A DNA stretch of 64,000 bases from Cytobacillus oceanisediminis (GTDB lineage: Bacteria; Bacillota; Bacilli; Bacillales; Cytobacillaceae), in assembly GCF_007830235.1 (NCBI RefSeq), contig NZ_VLKI01000001.1, positions 54,415 through 118,414 of the forward strand, read 5' to 3'. Made by a program: the position numbers and the translations under genes. Below the pieces are notes generated by a model that saw only the letters and a list, made by a program, of their open reading frames with translations, ran no database searches and was not told the origin of the DNA. Within the stretch, counting starts at the first letter, position 1; each line of letters begins with the position of its first letter. Of the stretch, positions 1 to 8,170 are shown piece after piece.

Positions 1-435
1 TCCGGCGCCTCCATCATTTGTAGCGCTTCCGCCAATTCCGATGATAATTTGCTTAACGCCTAGATCCAGTGCAGCCGCAATTAATTCTCCTGTCCCTCTT
101 GTCGAAGTGATTAGGGGGTTTCTTTTTTCAGCAGGGACGAGATGCAAACCTGAAGCAGCTGCCATTTCAATTACAGCTGTTTTTCCATCTCCCATTATAC
201 CAAAGAATGCTTGAACCGGTTCTCCCAGCGGGCCTGTCACTGTCCGTTCCTCGATTGTCCCATTCGTAGCATCAACAAGGGATTGGACAGTACCCTCCCC
301 GCCATCCGCCATCGGCATTTTCCTGTACTCGGCATTTGGAAAAATAGCTTTAAAGCCTCTTTCGATCGCATTGGCAGCCTCCAGAGCCGATAAACTTTCT
401 TTAAAGGAGTCAGGCGCAATTACTATTTTCATCAT
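1..435 (-). CDS. glxK: Glycerate kinase, N-terminal part (runs off the left edge)
   Basis: Phosphorylates D-glycerate with ATP to feed lower glycolysis. Only the first 145 codons are in the window; the family is about 380 residues. Visible family blocks are [12 protein letters not shown] near the N-terminus, MADGGEGT around residue 43 and GGSATNDGG at the window edge. Two ATGs stand in tandem (435 and 432); the first has the better spacing to the GGGAG upstream. The gene follows a GntP permease and a CdaR-like regulator on the same strand, which suggests that glycerate is both imported and phosphorylated by this locus. The family assignment is secure; the physiological substrate is inferred from family and context. 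Confidence 0.92.
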   Translation of the reverse strand, partial: MMKIVIAPDSFKESLSALEAANAIERGFKAIFPNAEYRKMPMADGGEGTVQSLVDATNGTIEERTVTGPLGEPVQAFFGIMGDGKTAVIEMAAASGLHLVPAEKRNPLITSTRGTGELIAAALDLGVKQIIIGIGGSATNDGGAG

Positions 436-465
436 TAGACATCTCCCTTTCTTTTCGCCCATTAA

Positions 466-536
466 CAGGCAGTAAGACTCCATTTCAAAAAGCCCAAGAG
501 TTCAAAGAGAATTCTGGCCAGGGAGTCTACTGCCTG
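466..536. promoter_or_regulatory. Long inverted repeat between gntP-like and glycerate kinase genes
   Basis: CAGGCAGTAAGACTCC at 466-481 is matched by GGAGTCTACTGCCTG at 522-536, a 15-16 bp inverted repeat with one bulged base and a 40-nt loop. There is no T-tract, so it does not look like a simple terminator. In the gntP-glxK transcript it would form a strong hairpin and could set the ratio of the two products. The pairing is seen directly; the role is inferred. Confidence 0.5.
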
Positions 537-605
537 TAAATACCCGATTGGTTCAATTATCCACTTGTGGGACTGAAAAAGCATCCAACTGTGGGAAGTT
601 TCACC

Positions 606-1874
606 TTATCCAAAAAGCTTAAAGACTCCAAATACGAGAGTTGAAATGATTGCGAGTGTTAAACCGACCAGAGACTCGTATGGCATCAGTTTTAAGCGTT
701 CTTTAATCTCCATATTGACGCTGCCTGCAGTGGCATGGAAAAAGCTTCCGTGCGGTAAGTGGTCAAGTACGGTGGCACCAGCATGGATCATGGCAGCTCC
801 AGCCAATGCGGATACACCCAGTCCTAAAATCGTGCTGCCGAAGACGCCGCTCGCTACTGCAGTACCAGCAGTTGTTGATGCTGTTGCTGCAGACATGAAA
901 ATACCTGAAGCAGGCGCCAGCAGATAAGCAGGTAGACCCGATGAGCTTAATGCATTAATGATGACATCTTTTAATGCTGAGTTGGCAATAATGCCTGCCA
1001 ATGTTCCAGTTCCCAATAGCATGATGGCTACGCCAGACATTTTGCTTAGACCGGAAACAGCATAGTCATTGATTTTTCTTGTTTTTCTCATTGCAATGGC
1101 ACCTACTATACCTCCGATTGGCAGAGCTACCATTGGGTCAATATTGATATCAAATAATGGGCGCAGCGCCAGTAAAATAATTGTAACCAGCGGTGCGATC
1201 ATAGCTGTAAAGAATAACGGGAGCTTTGTATTGTCTGGCACTTCCACATCTTCAGTCATCACGGCTGAACCTTTATTTACGAGTTTCTTGGCAATGATGT
1301 ACGTAACAGCCAGTCCAAAAACAGCCGGAATGATTCCCGCAGCCATAACGGATGTAAGCGGAACGCCAAATGCATCTGATGCAGCAATGGCATTCGGATT
1401 CGGTGACATAATGTTCCCAGCTTTACCGCCGCCGATCATCGCAAGCAAAATTGCCATTTTTGACAGCCTAGCTCTCTTTGCAATGGCTAGAGCGATTGGT
1501 GAGACTGTGATTACGGCTACGTCGACGAAAACACCGACCATTGTTAAAATCATCGTCGCTACTGCCAATGCCAGCAGTGCCCGGGTCTCTCCGAATTTTT
1601 TTACAATTGTTTCAGCAATGGAGGATGCAGCACCTGATTCAATCAGGACACCTGCCAGAATACCTGCTGCGAGAATTCTCAGGACTGCTGGAATGATTCC
1701 TTTGGCGCCTTCCATCATTAAATTCACGGTATTTGTAATATCTACACCGCCGATCAAGCCGCCAATTAATGCACCGGCAACCATCCCATACGCAGGCGGC
1801 ACTTTTTTCAAGATTAATAGAATAGCAATCACTAAGGCACTTATGGCCCCTAAAGCGCTTACAGTAACATCCAT
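606..1874 (-). CDS. GntP family permease (probable glycerate/gluconate:H+ symporter)
   Basis: Polytopic membrane protein of 422 residues with the Gly/Ala-rich hydrophobic segments typical of the gluconate:H+ symporter (GntP) family. Family-type blocks are GGGKAGNIMSPNPNA and HAGATVLDHLPHGSFFH. The frame is open 15 nt further upstream, but the upstream ATG overlaps the GGGAGG ribosome binding site, so the ATG at 1874 (protein start MDVTVSALGA) is the start. It lies between a CdaR-like regulator and glycerate kinase, so D-glycerate is a more likely substrate than gluconate. A cre-like box and a perfect palindrome lie upstream. Confidence 0.88.
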   Translation of the reverse strand: MDVTVSALGAISALVIAILLILKKVPPAYGMVAGALIGGLIGGVDITNTVNLMMEGAKGIIPAVLRILAAGILAGVLIESGAASSIAETIVKKFGETRALLALAVATMILTMVGVFVDVAVITVSPIALAIAKRARLSKMAILLAMIGGGKAGNIMSPNPNAIAASDAFGVPLTSVMAAGIIPAVFGLAVTYIIAKKLVNKGSAVMTEDVEVPDNTKLPLFFTAMIAPLVTIILLALRPLFDINIDPMVALPIGGIVGAIAMRKTRKINDYAVSGLSKMSGVAIMLLGTGTLAGIIANSALKDVIINALSSSGLPAYLLAPASGIFMSAATASTTAGTAVASGVFGSTILGLGVSALAGAAMIHAGATVLDHLPHGSFFHATAGSVNMEIKERLKLMPYESLVGLTLAIISTLVFGVFKLFG

Positions 1875-1913
1875 ATGAAAACCTCCCAAGGTGCTTGTTT
1901 GCTTATGAATCTA

Positions 1914-1928
1914 TTGTAAGCGTTTGCC
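1914..1928. promoter_or_regulatory. Probable cre box (CcpA catabolite control)
   Basis: TTGTAAGCGTTTGCC matches the Gram-positive catabolite-responsive consensus WTGNAANCGNWWNCAW except near its 3' end. It lies about 40 bp upstream of the gntP-like start, where CcpA would repress a carbon-source transporter. Confidence 0.55.
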
Positions 1929-1981
1929 GTGCTTATTACATTGTGAATGAAGATGAAATAACTGAATGGAATTTTCAATTA

Positions 1982-1999
1982 ATTGTGCATATGCACAAT
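1982..1999. promoter_or_regulatory. Perfect 18-bp palindrome upstream of the permease gene
   Basis: ATTGTGCATATGCACAAT is a perfect palindrome with no loop, so it resembles a dimer operator more than a terminator. It overlaps the last base of the regulator gene and lies about 108 bp upstream of the permease start. The adjacent CdaR/PucR-type regulator is the natural candidate to bind it. The site is seen; the binding protein is inferred. Confidence 0.55.
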
Positions 2000-3105
2000 C
2001 AGCGAAGATCATTTAATATTTTTGCTATATACAGTTCCATTAAATTCTTTATATTTCTAGGATCCTTTCCTGTTAGTTCCGTTATTTTATCCAGACGGTA
2101 TCTGAGTGTATTGCGATGAATAAATAAGCTTTCCGCGATTTTGTTCAGCTCTCCGCCTTCTTTTATGTAAAAATCCAGGGTATGGGCCAATTCCCCTTTC
2201 TTATCCTGCTCAAGCAGCCGATCGTAAAAAGAGAAAGCATTGCCAGCCTGCTCAGTTTGTGCCAGTTTGGATAGCGTAACTTCCAGCCGGTAATCCTCAT
2301 ATAGGTAAAAATCGGCATCTGGCTCCAACTTTTGTCCAAGCATGAGAACTCTTTGTGCCTGCTGGAAAGAAGTCTTCGTTTCTTTGATGGTTTCTGCCAG
2401 ACTGCCGCATCCGACAATGGTTTTTTCCTTTATTGCTTTGACAAGCCGATTTAAGAAAGCTTTCCGTTCGAATTGGGATCCCGCTTTAAGAATCACTATT
2501 TCATCATTAAAAGTTACACCTGTTAAATCCTGTTTTCCTAGTTCAAATTGAATGGCGCTGATTAGCTGTTGATTAGTTGTTTCTTGTTTGCCTGAGTGTT
2601 TAAGTACCATCGCTGCTCTGGGCTGTTGAAGATCGATACCGAGAAAGCCGGCCCGCTCTTTTATCCATACTTCATTTATATGTTCATCAGAAATCAGCTG
2701 ATTGACAATTTCACTTTGCAGACGCTGCTTCCATTGCACTCTCTCCAGCAAAAAAGATTGCTCTAGCACGAGTTCTGCCGCCATTTTTACAAGCTCTGCA
2801 TAATTGCGGATCTGCTCCGGCTCTCCCGTAATACCGACAACACCTACAATTTGATTATTAAAACGGATTGGCAAGTTAATTCCCGGCTTTGATCCTTTTA
2901 ATTCTGAAGCCTTTGATTCATCAATTTCCACGCTTTCAGCTTTTTTTAATACTAAAACTGCCCCGTCATGAATTTGGTTAATCCTCTCGCGATCACCCGA
3001 CCCAATGATAATGCCCTCCGCATTCATAACGTTTATATTCCTATTTAATATTTTCATCGTCCGTTCCACTATTTCCTGAGCCAGCTCATGAGTCAAAAAC
3101 TCCAT
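1999..3105 (-). CDS. CdaR family sugar-diacid type transcriptional regulator
   Basis: Regulator of 368 residues with the CdaR architecture: an N-terminal putative sugar-diacid recognition domain (about residues 5-130, opening MEFLTHELAQEIVERTMKIL), a GGDEF-like middle domain, and a PucR-type helix-turn-helix near the C-terminus (NKIAESLFIHRNTLRYRLDK). The frame is open much further upstream, but that extension overlaps the sirC terminator and has no ribosome binding site. The ATG at 3105 follows GGGAGGTAT. It precedes the permease and glycerate kinase and probably activates them in response to glycerate or a related acid. The family is clear; the ligand is inferred. Confidence 0.88.
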   Translation of the reverse strand: MEFLTHELAQEIVERTMKILNRNINVMNAEGIIIGSGDRERINQIHDGAVLVLKKAESVEIDESKASELKGSKPGINLPIRFNNQIVGVVGITGEPEQIRNYAELVKMAAELVLEQSFLLERVQWKQRLQSEIVNQLISDEHINEVWIKERAGFLGIDLQQPRAAMVLKHSGKQETTNQQLISAIQFELGKQDLTGVTFNDEIVILKAGSQFERKAFLNRLVKAIKEKTIVGCGSLAETIKETKTSFQQAQRVLMLGQKLEPDADFYLYEDYRLEVTLSKLAQTEQAGNAFSFYDRLLEQDKKGELAHTLDFYIKEGGELNKIAESLFIHRNTLRYRLDKITELTGKDPRNIKNLMELYIAKILNDLR

Positions 3106-3173
3106 ATACCTCCCGCCTTCCTGTTTTGTTGGTTTTAATTTACCATAGTGAAGATGCACAATAAAACCAAAAC

Positions 3174-3202
3174 AAAAAACCGTGTCCAAAACACGGTTTT
3201 TT
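3174..3202 (-). terminator. Intrinsic terminator after sirC
   Basis: A-run, CCGTGT, CCAAAA loop, ACACGG, T-run; symmetric, so it can act on both strands. It ends the siroheme gene set just past the sirC stop codon. Confidence 0.85.
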
Positions 3203-3205
3203 GAA

Positions 3206-3829
3206 TTAATTAGATAAATGTAATGATTGCAAATGGTTCCATTTTTCCTTGCGTGCATCTTCATGTACGCGATATCGGTCATCCAACAATTCTGCCAGAA
3301 GCTTATTTTTTTCATCCAAAGAGATTGGAAGCCTTTTGATATGCTCACGGCATTGTGCCAAAAAGGCAGTATATCCCGTCCAGCTATCATTAAATTGCTC
3401 TTCCAATTCTTTTTTCAGTTTGCGGGTAAGCTTGGGGCTAGCACCGTTTGAAGTGACGGCAACCTGAAGATGGCCGCGGCAGACAGTAGCCGGAAAAGTC
3501 ACATTCCCTTCTCGGGATTCATCTACAACGCAAACTAGCTGTGTAGGCGCAAGCGACTTGGCCAGAGTATGGTTAATTTCTCGATTATTGGTAGCCAGGA
3601 TGGAGAGAAATGCATCCTTAAAGTCTTCTGGATAGGCTTCACGGTGAACCAGCTCATACCCTTTTTGGTTGGCAAGCCCAATGACATCTTTTGAAAAATC
3701 AGGTGCAATAAACATAATATCGGCCTGTTCTGCATCTAGCACCATCGCTTTACGGAATGCCACCCTGCCCCCGCCCGCAATAACAATTTTTTTGCCAGTT
3801 AAATTAATGACTAGCGGCTGCACTGGCAT
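3206..3829 (-). CDS. sirC: Precorrin-2 dehydrogenase (siroheme synthesis)
   Basis: Oxidises precorrin-2 to sirohydrochlorin with NAD+. The N-terminal Rossmann motif is IAGGGRVAFRKA (about residues 16-27), as in SirC/YlnF and the N-terminal half of CysG. The conserved TSNGASPKLTRKLKKELE stretch marks the CysG dimerisation region. At 207 residues it matches the B. megaterium SirC type. It overlaps the end of sirB by 26 nt, indicating translational coupling, and is the last gene of the siroheme set. Its product provides siroheme precursor for sulfite reductase, which is not in this window. Confidence 0.92.
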   Translation of the reverse strand: MPVQPLVINLTGKKIVIAGGGRVAFRKAMVLDAEQADIMFIAPDFSKDVIGLANQKGYELVHREAYPEDFKDAFLSILATNNREINHTLAKSLAPTQLVCVVDESREGNVTFPATVCRGHLQVAVTSNGASPKLTRKLKKELEEQFNDSWTGYTAFLAQCREHIKRLPISLDEKNKLLAELLDDRYRVHEDARKEKWNHLQSLHLSN

Positions 3830-4556
3830 TCTCCTTTCCGTTAGCTTTTTCTATGACAATATCCTGTATAACCTGATGGCTTCCCAAAGCACCAGTTAGT
3901 AAAATCGAGTGTACCTGTTTTTTCTTCTTTTTTACCTCCTTTTTAACCTCACTCAATAGAAGTCCTGCAAATAAAAGATAAGGGATGACAATAATTCGAC
4001 CACTAGCTTTTTCGCATATGGAATCTAGACCTTCTTGGAAAGATGGGGACGCAGCAGCCAAATAACACACGTGGACCTCTTTTATGCCAAGACGCTGGCT
4101 GATCCCTTGTGCGATTGAGTGGAATGATTCTTGTATTGATGGGTCGCTGCTTCCTCTGCCGACTATCAAGATGGAATCATTCAGACTAAATGGCTCGGCT
4201 TCTATAGTGACCAGTTCAGCAATTGCGTCCAGGATTCTGCCCTGCACGCCAAAAGGATCGGCCATTGTTACGCTTATATTAGGGTGCTTTTCTATTAGAG
4301 GGGCAAGTGCGTCGGGAATATCTTGCTTAATATGGCCTGCTGCCAGCAAAAATAGAGGGACTATGGTTATGTCCGTAGCGCCTTCCTGGAGACAGCTGTC
4401 AAACCCTTGTTCTATTGTTGGTTCTGTGAGTTCGAGAAAGCTCAGCTGCTGAATGGGATGCTTCACCTTTTTTATGACACTCTCTGTAAAAAGATTTGCT
4501 TCCGCAGCACCCTGTTTCGAACGGGTTCCATGGCCGATATATAAAATCGCTTTCAT
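3804..4556 (-). CDS. sirB: Sirohydrochlorin ferrochelatase (CbiX/SirB family)
   Basis: Inserts Fe2+ into sirohydrochlorin to make siroheme. The protein has 250 residues with the CbiX fold. The catalytic His is in GHGTRSKQ (His9) and the second His in LAAGHIKQD (His75). The ATG at 4556 follows GGAAGGAG. It overlaps sirC at its 3' end but is separated from sumT by about 650 bp filled with two repeat arrays, an unusual interruption of what is normally a compact sumT-sirB-sirC unit. A cobalt chelatase role is the family alternative, but the context favours iron. Confidence 0.9.
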   Translation of the reverse strand: MKAILYIGHGTRSKQGAAEANLFTESVIKKVKHPIQQLSFLELTEPTIEQGFDSCLQEGATDITIVPLFLLAAGHIKQDIPDALAPLIEKHPNISVTMADPFGVQGRILDAIAELVTIEAEPFSLNDSILIVGRGSSDPSIQESFHSIAQGISQRLGIKEVHVCYLAAASPSFQEGLDSICEKASGRIIVIPYLLFAGLLLSEVKKEVKKKKKQVHSILLTGALGSHQVIQDIVIEKANGKENASAAASH

Positions 4557-4710
4557 ATGGGGACTCCTTCCTTGATAGTTTGAGATAAATAAAGAGACTT
4601 TGGGAACTACTATTTTTAATAAGCAAAATAACGAGTGAGCAGCAGTTTGGCATGATTTATTTTACTCTACTCCAGTAACAACTTATAATTCCTGCTTAAC
4701 GCCACGAGGA

Positions 4711-4930
4711 ATTATAAGTCGTTCTCTAATGGAATGGCGTCGATACCAACGGAATTTACGCCAAATGCAGGTAATTGCGTCATTAATGAGGAAATATGCG
4801 TCGTGACTTGTATGGTATGCGTCGCTCCCTAAAGGAATTGAGTTGATTTCAACGGGATTTGCTCCGAAAGCAGGTAATTGCTCCTTAAACGAGAAATTAC
4901 GCGTCATTCGTTATATGGACGCAATTACTT
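4711..4930. repeat. Intergenic array of GCGTC-type units, about 20.5-bp period
   Basis: Degenerate units centred on GCGTC(A/G) or GCTCC recur at about 4717, 4737, 4758, 4777, 4798, 4819, 4840, 4861, 4880, 4901 and 4921, spacing 19-21 bp (mean 20.4). Connecting text is AT-rich (AATTGCGTCATTAATGAGG is one unit). Short open frames cross it, but they have no ribosome binding site or recognisable composition. It lies between sumT and sirB. Confidence 0.75.
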
Positions 4931-4976
4931 TAGTGAATGAAACATATCATCAAAGCCGCTAATTATTTGGATCCTT

Positions 4977-5169
4977 GCGCATAAATCTCCTGAAGTCGCG
5001 CACTTTTTGCAGAAGCTCACGCGTAAACTTTCTTAGTCTGCGCATATTTCTTGGCAGGCCGATCCTAAACTTGGTTTCTGCGCATAAATCCTTAAAAGTC
5101 TCGCACAAATTGCGGTTAGCCACGCACATTTGACTGAAACGGGCGCATATTTCTTGGATAGGGGCGCAT
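4977..5169. repeat. Intergenic array of GCGCATA-type units, 21-bp period
   Basis: Units beginning GCGCAT, GCGCAC or close variants occur at 4977, 4998, about 5020, 5040, 5080, 5101, 5122, 5143 and 5164, spacing 20-22 bp with one degenerate slot near 5060. The array is directly next to the GCGTC array but has a different unit sequence. It ends about 40 bp before the sumT stop codon. Confidence 0.75.
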
Positions 5170-5209
5170 AAAATAGCTCCCTTCCTCCTATACCACAAAT
5201 AGGTTCACT

Positions 5210-5992
5210 CTACCCCTGCATAACCGGTAAATGGGGCAAAACTTCTTCTTCGAACCAGTTAATTTTATCGTGGAGCTTAACTACATCGCCAATAACGATC
5301 ATACTAGGGTTTGCGATATTGGCCTCATTTACCTTCTGTTCAATATTGGCTAGAGTACCTGTTACAGTCCGCTGTTCTCCCAGGGTTCCCCAGTGTACAA
5401 GTGCAATTAGTGTTTGCGGGGATTTTCCATTGTCCAGTAAATTCTTCACGATGTTTGGCAAATGCGATACACCCATGTAGACACAAATGGTGTCTACCGC
5501 ATGAGCCAAATGAGCCCATTGGTGCTCAGCTTCCTCATTTCCTGCTTGGTGGCCGGTGACAAACGCGAAGCTCTTGCTTAAGGTCCGGTGTGTGACAGGA
5601 ATGCCTGCATAGGCTGCAGCTGCAATTCCTGCAGTAATGCCTGGAACGATTTCAAACGCGACGCCATTTTTCACACACTCTTCCGCTTCTTCACCGCCTC
5701 TTCCGAAAACAAAAGGATCTCCTCCCTTTAAGCGGCAAACCTGGAGTCCCTTTTTAGCATATTTGACAAGAAGATGGTTAATCGTTTCCTGCTTCATAAC
5801 GTGATGATTTGGAAGTTTCCCACAGTATACGAGCTGCGCTTCTTTTTTGGCATATTTTAAAAGTTCCGGATTCACGAGACGATCATAAAGAACGACATCC
5901 GCTTCCTGAAGGCAACGCATTCCTTTGACAGTAATTAATTCGGGATCTCCCGGACCTGCACCCACTAAATAAACTTTTCCCGTCACCATCAT
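5210..5992 (-). CDS. sumT: Uroporphyrinogen-III C-methyltransferase
   Basis: SAM-dependent methylation of uroporphyrinogen III at C2 and C7 to precorrin-2, the entry step to siroheme. Family signatures are VGAGPGDPELIT near the N-terminus, GGDPFVFGRGGEE in the middle and PGITAGIAAAAYAGIPVTHR after it. The 260-residue length fits stand-alone SumT/YlnD. The frame extends to 6037, but that part is the end of a mobile element. The tandem ATGs at 5992 and 5989 follow GAAAGGACGATC, so 5992 is taken. A terminator and a MITE separate it from cysC, so it probably has its own or a read-through promoter. Confidence 0.93.
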   Translation of the reverse strand: MMVTGKVYLVGAGPGDPELITVKGMRCLQEADVVLYDRLVNPELLKYAKKEAQLVYCGKLPNHHVMKQETINHLLVKYAKKGLQVCRLKGGDPFVFGRGGEEAEECVKNGVAFEIVPGITAGIAAAAYAGIPVTHRTLSKSFAFVTGHQAGNEEAEHQWAHLAHAVDTICVYMGVSHLPNIVKNLLDNGKSPQTLIALVHWGTLGEQRTVTGTLANIEQKVNEANIANPSMIVIGDVVKLHDKINWFEEEVLPHLPVMQG

Positions 5993-6023
5993 GATCGTCC
6001 TTTCTAAAATGTTTTTTTGTTTT

Positions 6024-6246
6024 GCCTGTTTTCTCATTGATTGTTGTTTTAGTTTGTAAATGATGCCCGTTGATTTCCGCTGCTGGCACTTGCTTTCCGC
6101 GGGGAGGAATGAGAGCCTCCTCGGCTTCGTCTGTGGGGTCTCTCACCCCCTCTCCTCCCGCAGGAGTCAAGTGCCCTCCGCTCCAATCAACTCAGACGCT
6201 ATACTCAGTTAACCGCCCAAATGCAACAAACTATACCAAAACAGTT
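6024..6246. mobile_element. MITE-like element, copy 1 (short form, decayed ends)
   Basis: Shares the core of the family: a CGTTGATTTCCG arm at the left, CTTTCCGCGGGG, TCCCGCAGGAG, and CTCCAATCAAC at the right. The ends (GCCTGTTTTCTCATTGATTG on the left; a matching CAACAAA...AAAACAG on the right) resemble the GGCTGTTTTC-type terminal inverted repeats of copies 3 and 4 but have diverged, and no clean target duplication remains. The exact borders are uncertain by a few bases. It separates cysC from sumT and reaches to within about 30 bp of the sumT start. Confidence 0.7.
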
Positions 6247-6340
6247 TTGATTTTATATATACTTATACAGTCATTTATTAAGCTTTTATTCTAATTGATT
6301 TTTATAATACCATTTTTCAGAGTGAAATAGTAGGAATTAT

Positions 6341-6375
6341 TTTAGAAAAGGAGCCTCTTCCACAAAAGAGACTCC
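6341..6375 (-). terminator. Terminator or attenuator after cysC
   Basis: Stem GGAGTCTCTT / AAGAGGCTCC (minus strand) followed by TTTTCTAAAAT, directly after the cysC stop codon. The T-tract is short, so termination may be partial. Confidence 0.7.
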
Positions 6376-6381
6376 CGATTT

Positions 6382-6981
6382 TTATAAAATATTTTTTTCG
6401 CGGAGATAACTTAAAATCTGTTCTACCGCTTCTTCAACTGAGAATTGATCAGACCGAACGGTTATTTCCGGATAATCAGGTGCTTCATAGGGAGAATCAA
6501 TTCCGGTAAAGTCCTTAATTTCCCCGCGGCGTGCTTTTACATAAAGCTGCTTTGGATCGCGGCGTTCGCATTCTTCCAATGGGCAGTCGATGAATACCTC
6601 AACAAATTCCCCTTCTTCAAAAAGCGCTCTCACTCCGTCTCTGTCGGAACGGAATGGGGAGATAAAGGCTGTTGTGACAATTTTTCCGCTGTCGACAAAA
6701 AGCTTGGCGACCTCCCCAATTCGGCGGATATTTTCATTCCGATCACTTTCTGAAAAACCTAGGTCCTTATTTAATCCATGGCGGACATTATCTCCATCGA
6801 GGACATATTCATTGATTCCCTGTCGAAATAGTTCATGTGAGACTGCGTTCGCAATGGTCGATTTTCCTGAACCGGATAAGCCTGTGAACCAAAGCACGAC
6901 ACTGCCATGGCCGTTTTGTGCGCGTCTTTCTTCCTTAGATATAGTGGCATCATGCCAGGTTATGTTTGTTGCCTTCGTCAT
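6382..6981 (-). CDS. cysC: Adenylylsulfate (APS) kinase
   Basis: Phosphorylates APS at the 3' hydroxyl to PAPS. The protein has 199 residues with the P-loop GLSGSGKS (residues 34-41) followed by the APS-kinase block [36 protein letters not shown] is the expected substrate-loop region. It lies 16 nt downstream of sat. Because the CysH here carries the iron-sulfur motif of APS reductases, PAPS may be a side route or supply sulfation reactions; the same pairing is found in B. subtilis. Confidence 0.95.
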   Translation of the reverse strand: MTKATNITWHDATISKEERRAQNGHGSVVLWFTGLSGSGKSTIANAVSHELFRQGINEYVLDGDNVRHGLNKDLGFSESDRNENIRRIGEVAKLFVDSGKIVTTAFISPFRSDRDGVRALFEEGEFVEVFIDCPLEECERRDPKQLYVKARRGEIKDFTGIDSPYEAPDYPEITVRSDQFSVEEAVEQILSYLREKNIL

Positions 6982-6997
6982 TTTGCTGCCTCCCCCC

Positions 6998-8143
6998 TCA
7001 AACCGTTTCTTTCTCTCTCATGCCTTCAATTAATACCTCAACAACCTCTTTCCGGCTGAAGGTTGATGGCGGAAGTTCACCGTTGCGGAGCATTTCCCTA
7101 ACCTTCGTACCTGATAGAATGACGCGGTCTTCTTTGCTGTGAGGGCAGGTTTTATCTGAAGCCATGCCTTCGCACTTGTTGCAATAGAAGCTATGTTCAA
7201 AGAATAAAGGCTTGATGCCAAGCTCTTCTTCGGTAAAGTTGCTGAAAATATGCTGCGCATCATAGGTACCATAATAATTGCCTACGCCGGCGTGGTCCCT
7301 TCCAACAATGAAATGCGTGCAGCCGAAGTTTTTGCGGGCAATCGCGTGGAAAATCGCTTCACGAGGGCCAGCATATCTCATCGCAGCCGGATAAACAGCC
7401 AGCTGTGTACGATCCTTTGGATAGTAATTTTCCAAAAGGACGCGATAGCTCTTCAGGCGCACATCTGCCGGGATGTCATCTGACTTTGTTTCACCGACAA
7501 GCGGGTTTAGGAAAAGTCCATCCACTGTTTCCAGGGCTGCTTTTTGGATGTATTCATGGGCTCGGTGAACTGGATTTCTTGTTTGGAAACCAACAACGGT
7601 TTTCCAGCCTTTTTCTTCAAATAACGCTCTTGTTTTTTGAGGCTCGAACCAAACATCTTCTGCTACACCCTTGCCAGGCTTTTTAATAAGGGTTACTTCA
7701 CCGCCAACATACACCGGTCCGCGTTCGAACAGCCTTTTTACACCAGGATGTGCAAGTTCTTCTGTTTTGTAGACTTCACGGGCTTCTTTGCTTAAGTCCG
7801 GTTCGTACCATTCAGAAACTGTGATCACGCCATAAACAATGCCTTCGTTAACTAGCTTTAATTTCTCCCCAGCTGCAAGCTCCTCTGCTTTTTCATTTGA
7901 TACTGGGAGCGTAACAGGGATTGACCAAACTGTTCCGTCTGCTAATCTCATTTTCTCTACAACAGATTCATAGTCTGCTTTTCCAAGGAAACCAGTCAGG
8001 GGGCTGAATAATCCTACGCCGATCAGCTCTAGATCACTCAGTGCGATGGCATCAATCGGGATTTCTTTTTCAATTCCTGCAAGATTGTAATTGGAGTCAA
8101 ATGCTTGAACTAGTTTTCCTCCATGAGGTTTCGGTAAAGCCAT
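6998..8143 (-). CDS. sat: Sulfate adenylyltransferase (ATP sulfurylase)
   Basis: Activates sulfate with ATP to APS and pyrophosphate. This is the single-chain Sat type of 381 residues with nucleotide-binding motifs [11 protein letters not shown] and [12 protein letters not shown], and a Cys/His cluster [15 protein letters not shown] near the C-terminus as in many bacterial Sat proteins. The ATG at 8143 follows GGAAAGGTTG. It sits between cysP and cysC with short gaps, in one transcription unit. Confidence 0.96.
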   Translation of the reverse strand: MALPKPHGGKLVQAFDSNYNLAGIEKEIPIDAIALSDLELIGVGLFSPLTGFLGKADYESVVEKMRLADGTVWSIPVTLPVSNEKAEELAAGEKLKLVNEGIVYGVITVSEWYEPDLSKEAREVYKTEELAHPGVKRLFERGPVYVGGEVTLIKKPGKGVAEDVWFEPQKTRALFEEKGWKTVVGFQTRNPVHRAHEYIQKAALETVDGLFLNPLVGETKSDDIPADVRLKSYRVLLENYYPKDRTQLAVYPAAMRYAGPREAIFHAIARKNFGCTHFIVGRDHAGVGNYYGTYDAQHIFSNFTEEELGIKPLFFEHSFYCNKCEGMASDKTCPHSKEDRVILSGTKVREMLRNGELPPSTFSRKEVVEVLIEGMREKETV

Positions 8144-8170
8144 TTTTTCATCAACCTTTCCTGTTAGAAT

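Noticed and set aside
3106..3390. N-terminal extension of the CdaR-like regulator
   Set aside because: The open frame crosses the sirC terminator and part of sirC antisense; the GGGAGG-preceded ATG at 3105 gives the normal family N-terminus.
4683..5198. Two short open frames as genes between sirB and sumT
   Set aside because: They run through phased repeats, lack ribosome binding sites and have repeat-derived composition.
6054..6200. Bacillaceae-1 RNA or another known ncRNA for the GC-rich core
   Set aside because: The core lies between terminal inverted repeats and target duplications in several copies, which explains it as a mobile element; the loop features of Bacillaceae-1 RNA were not seen.
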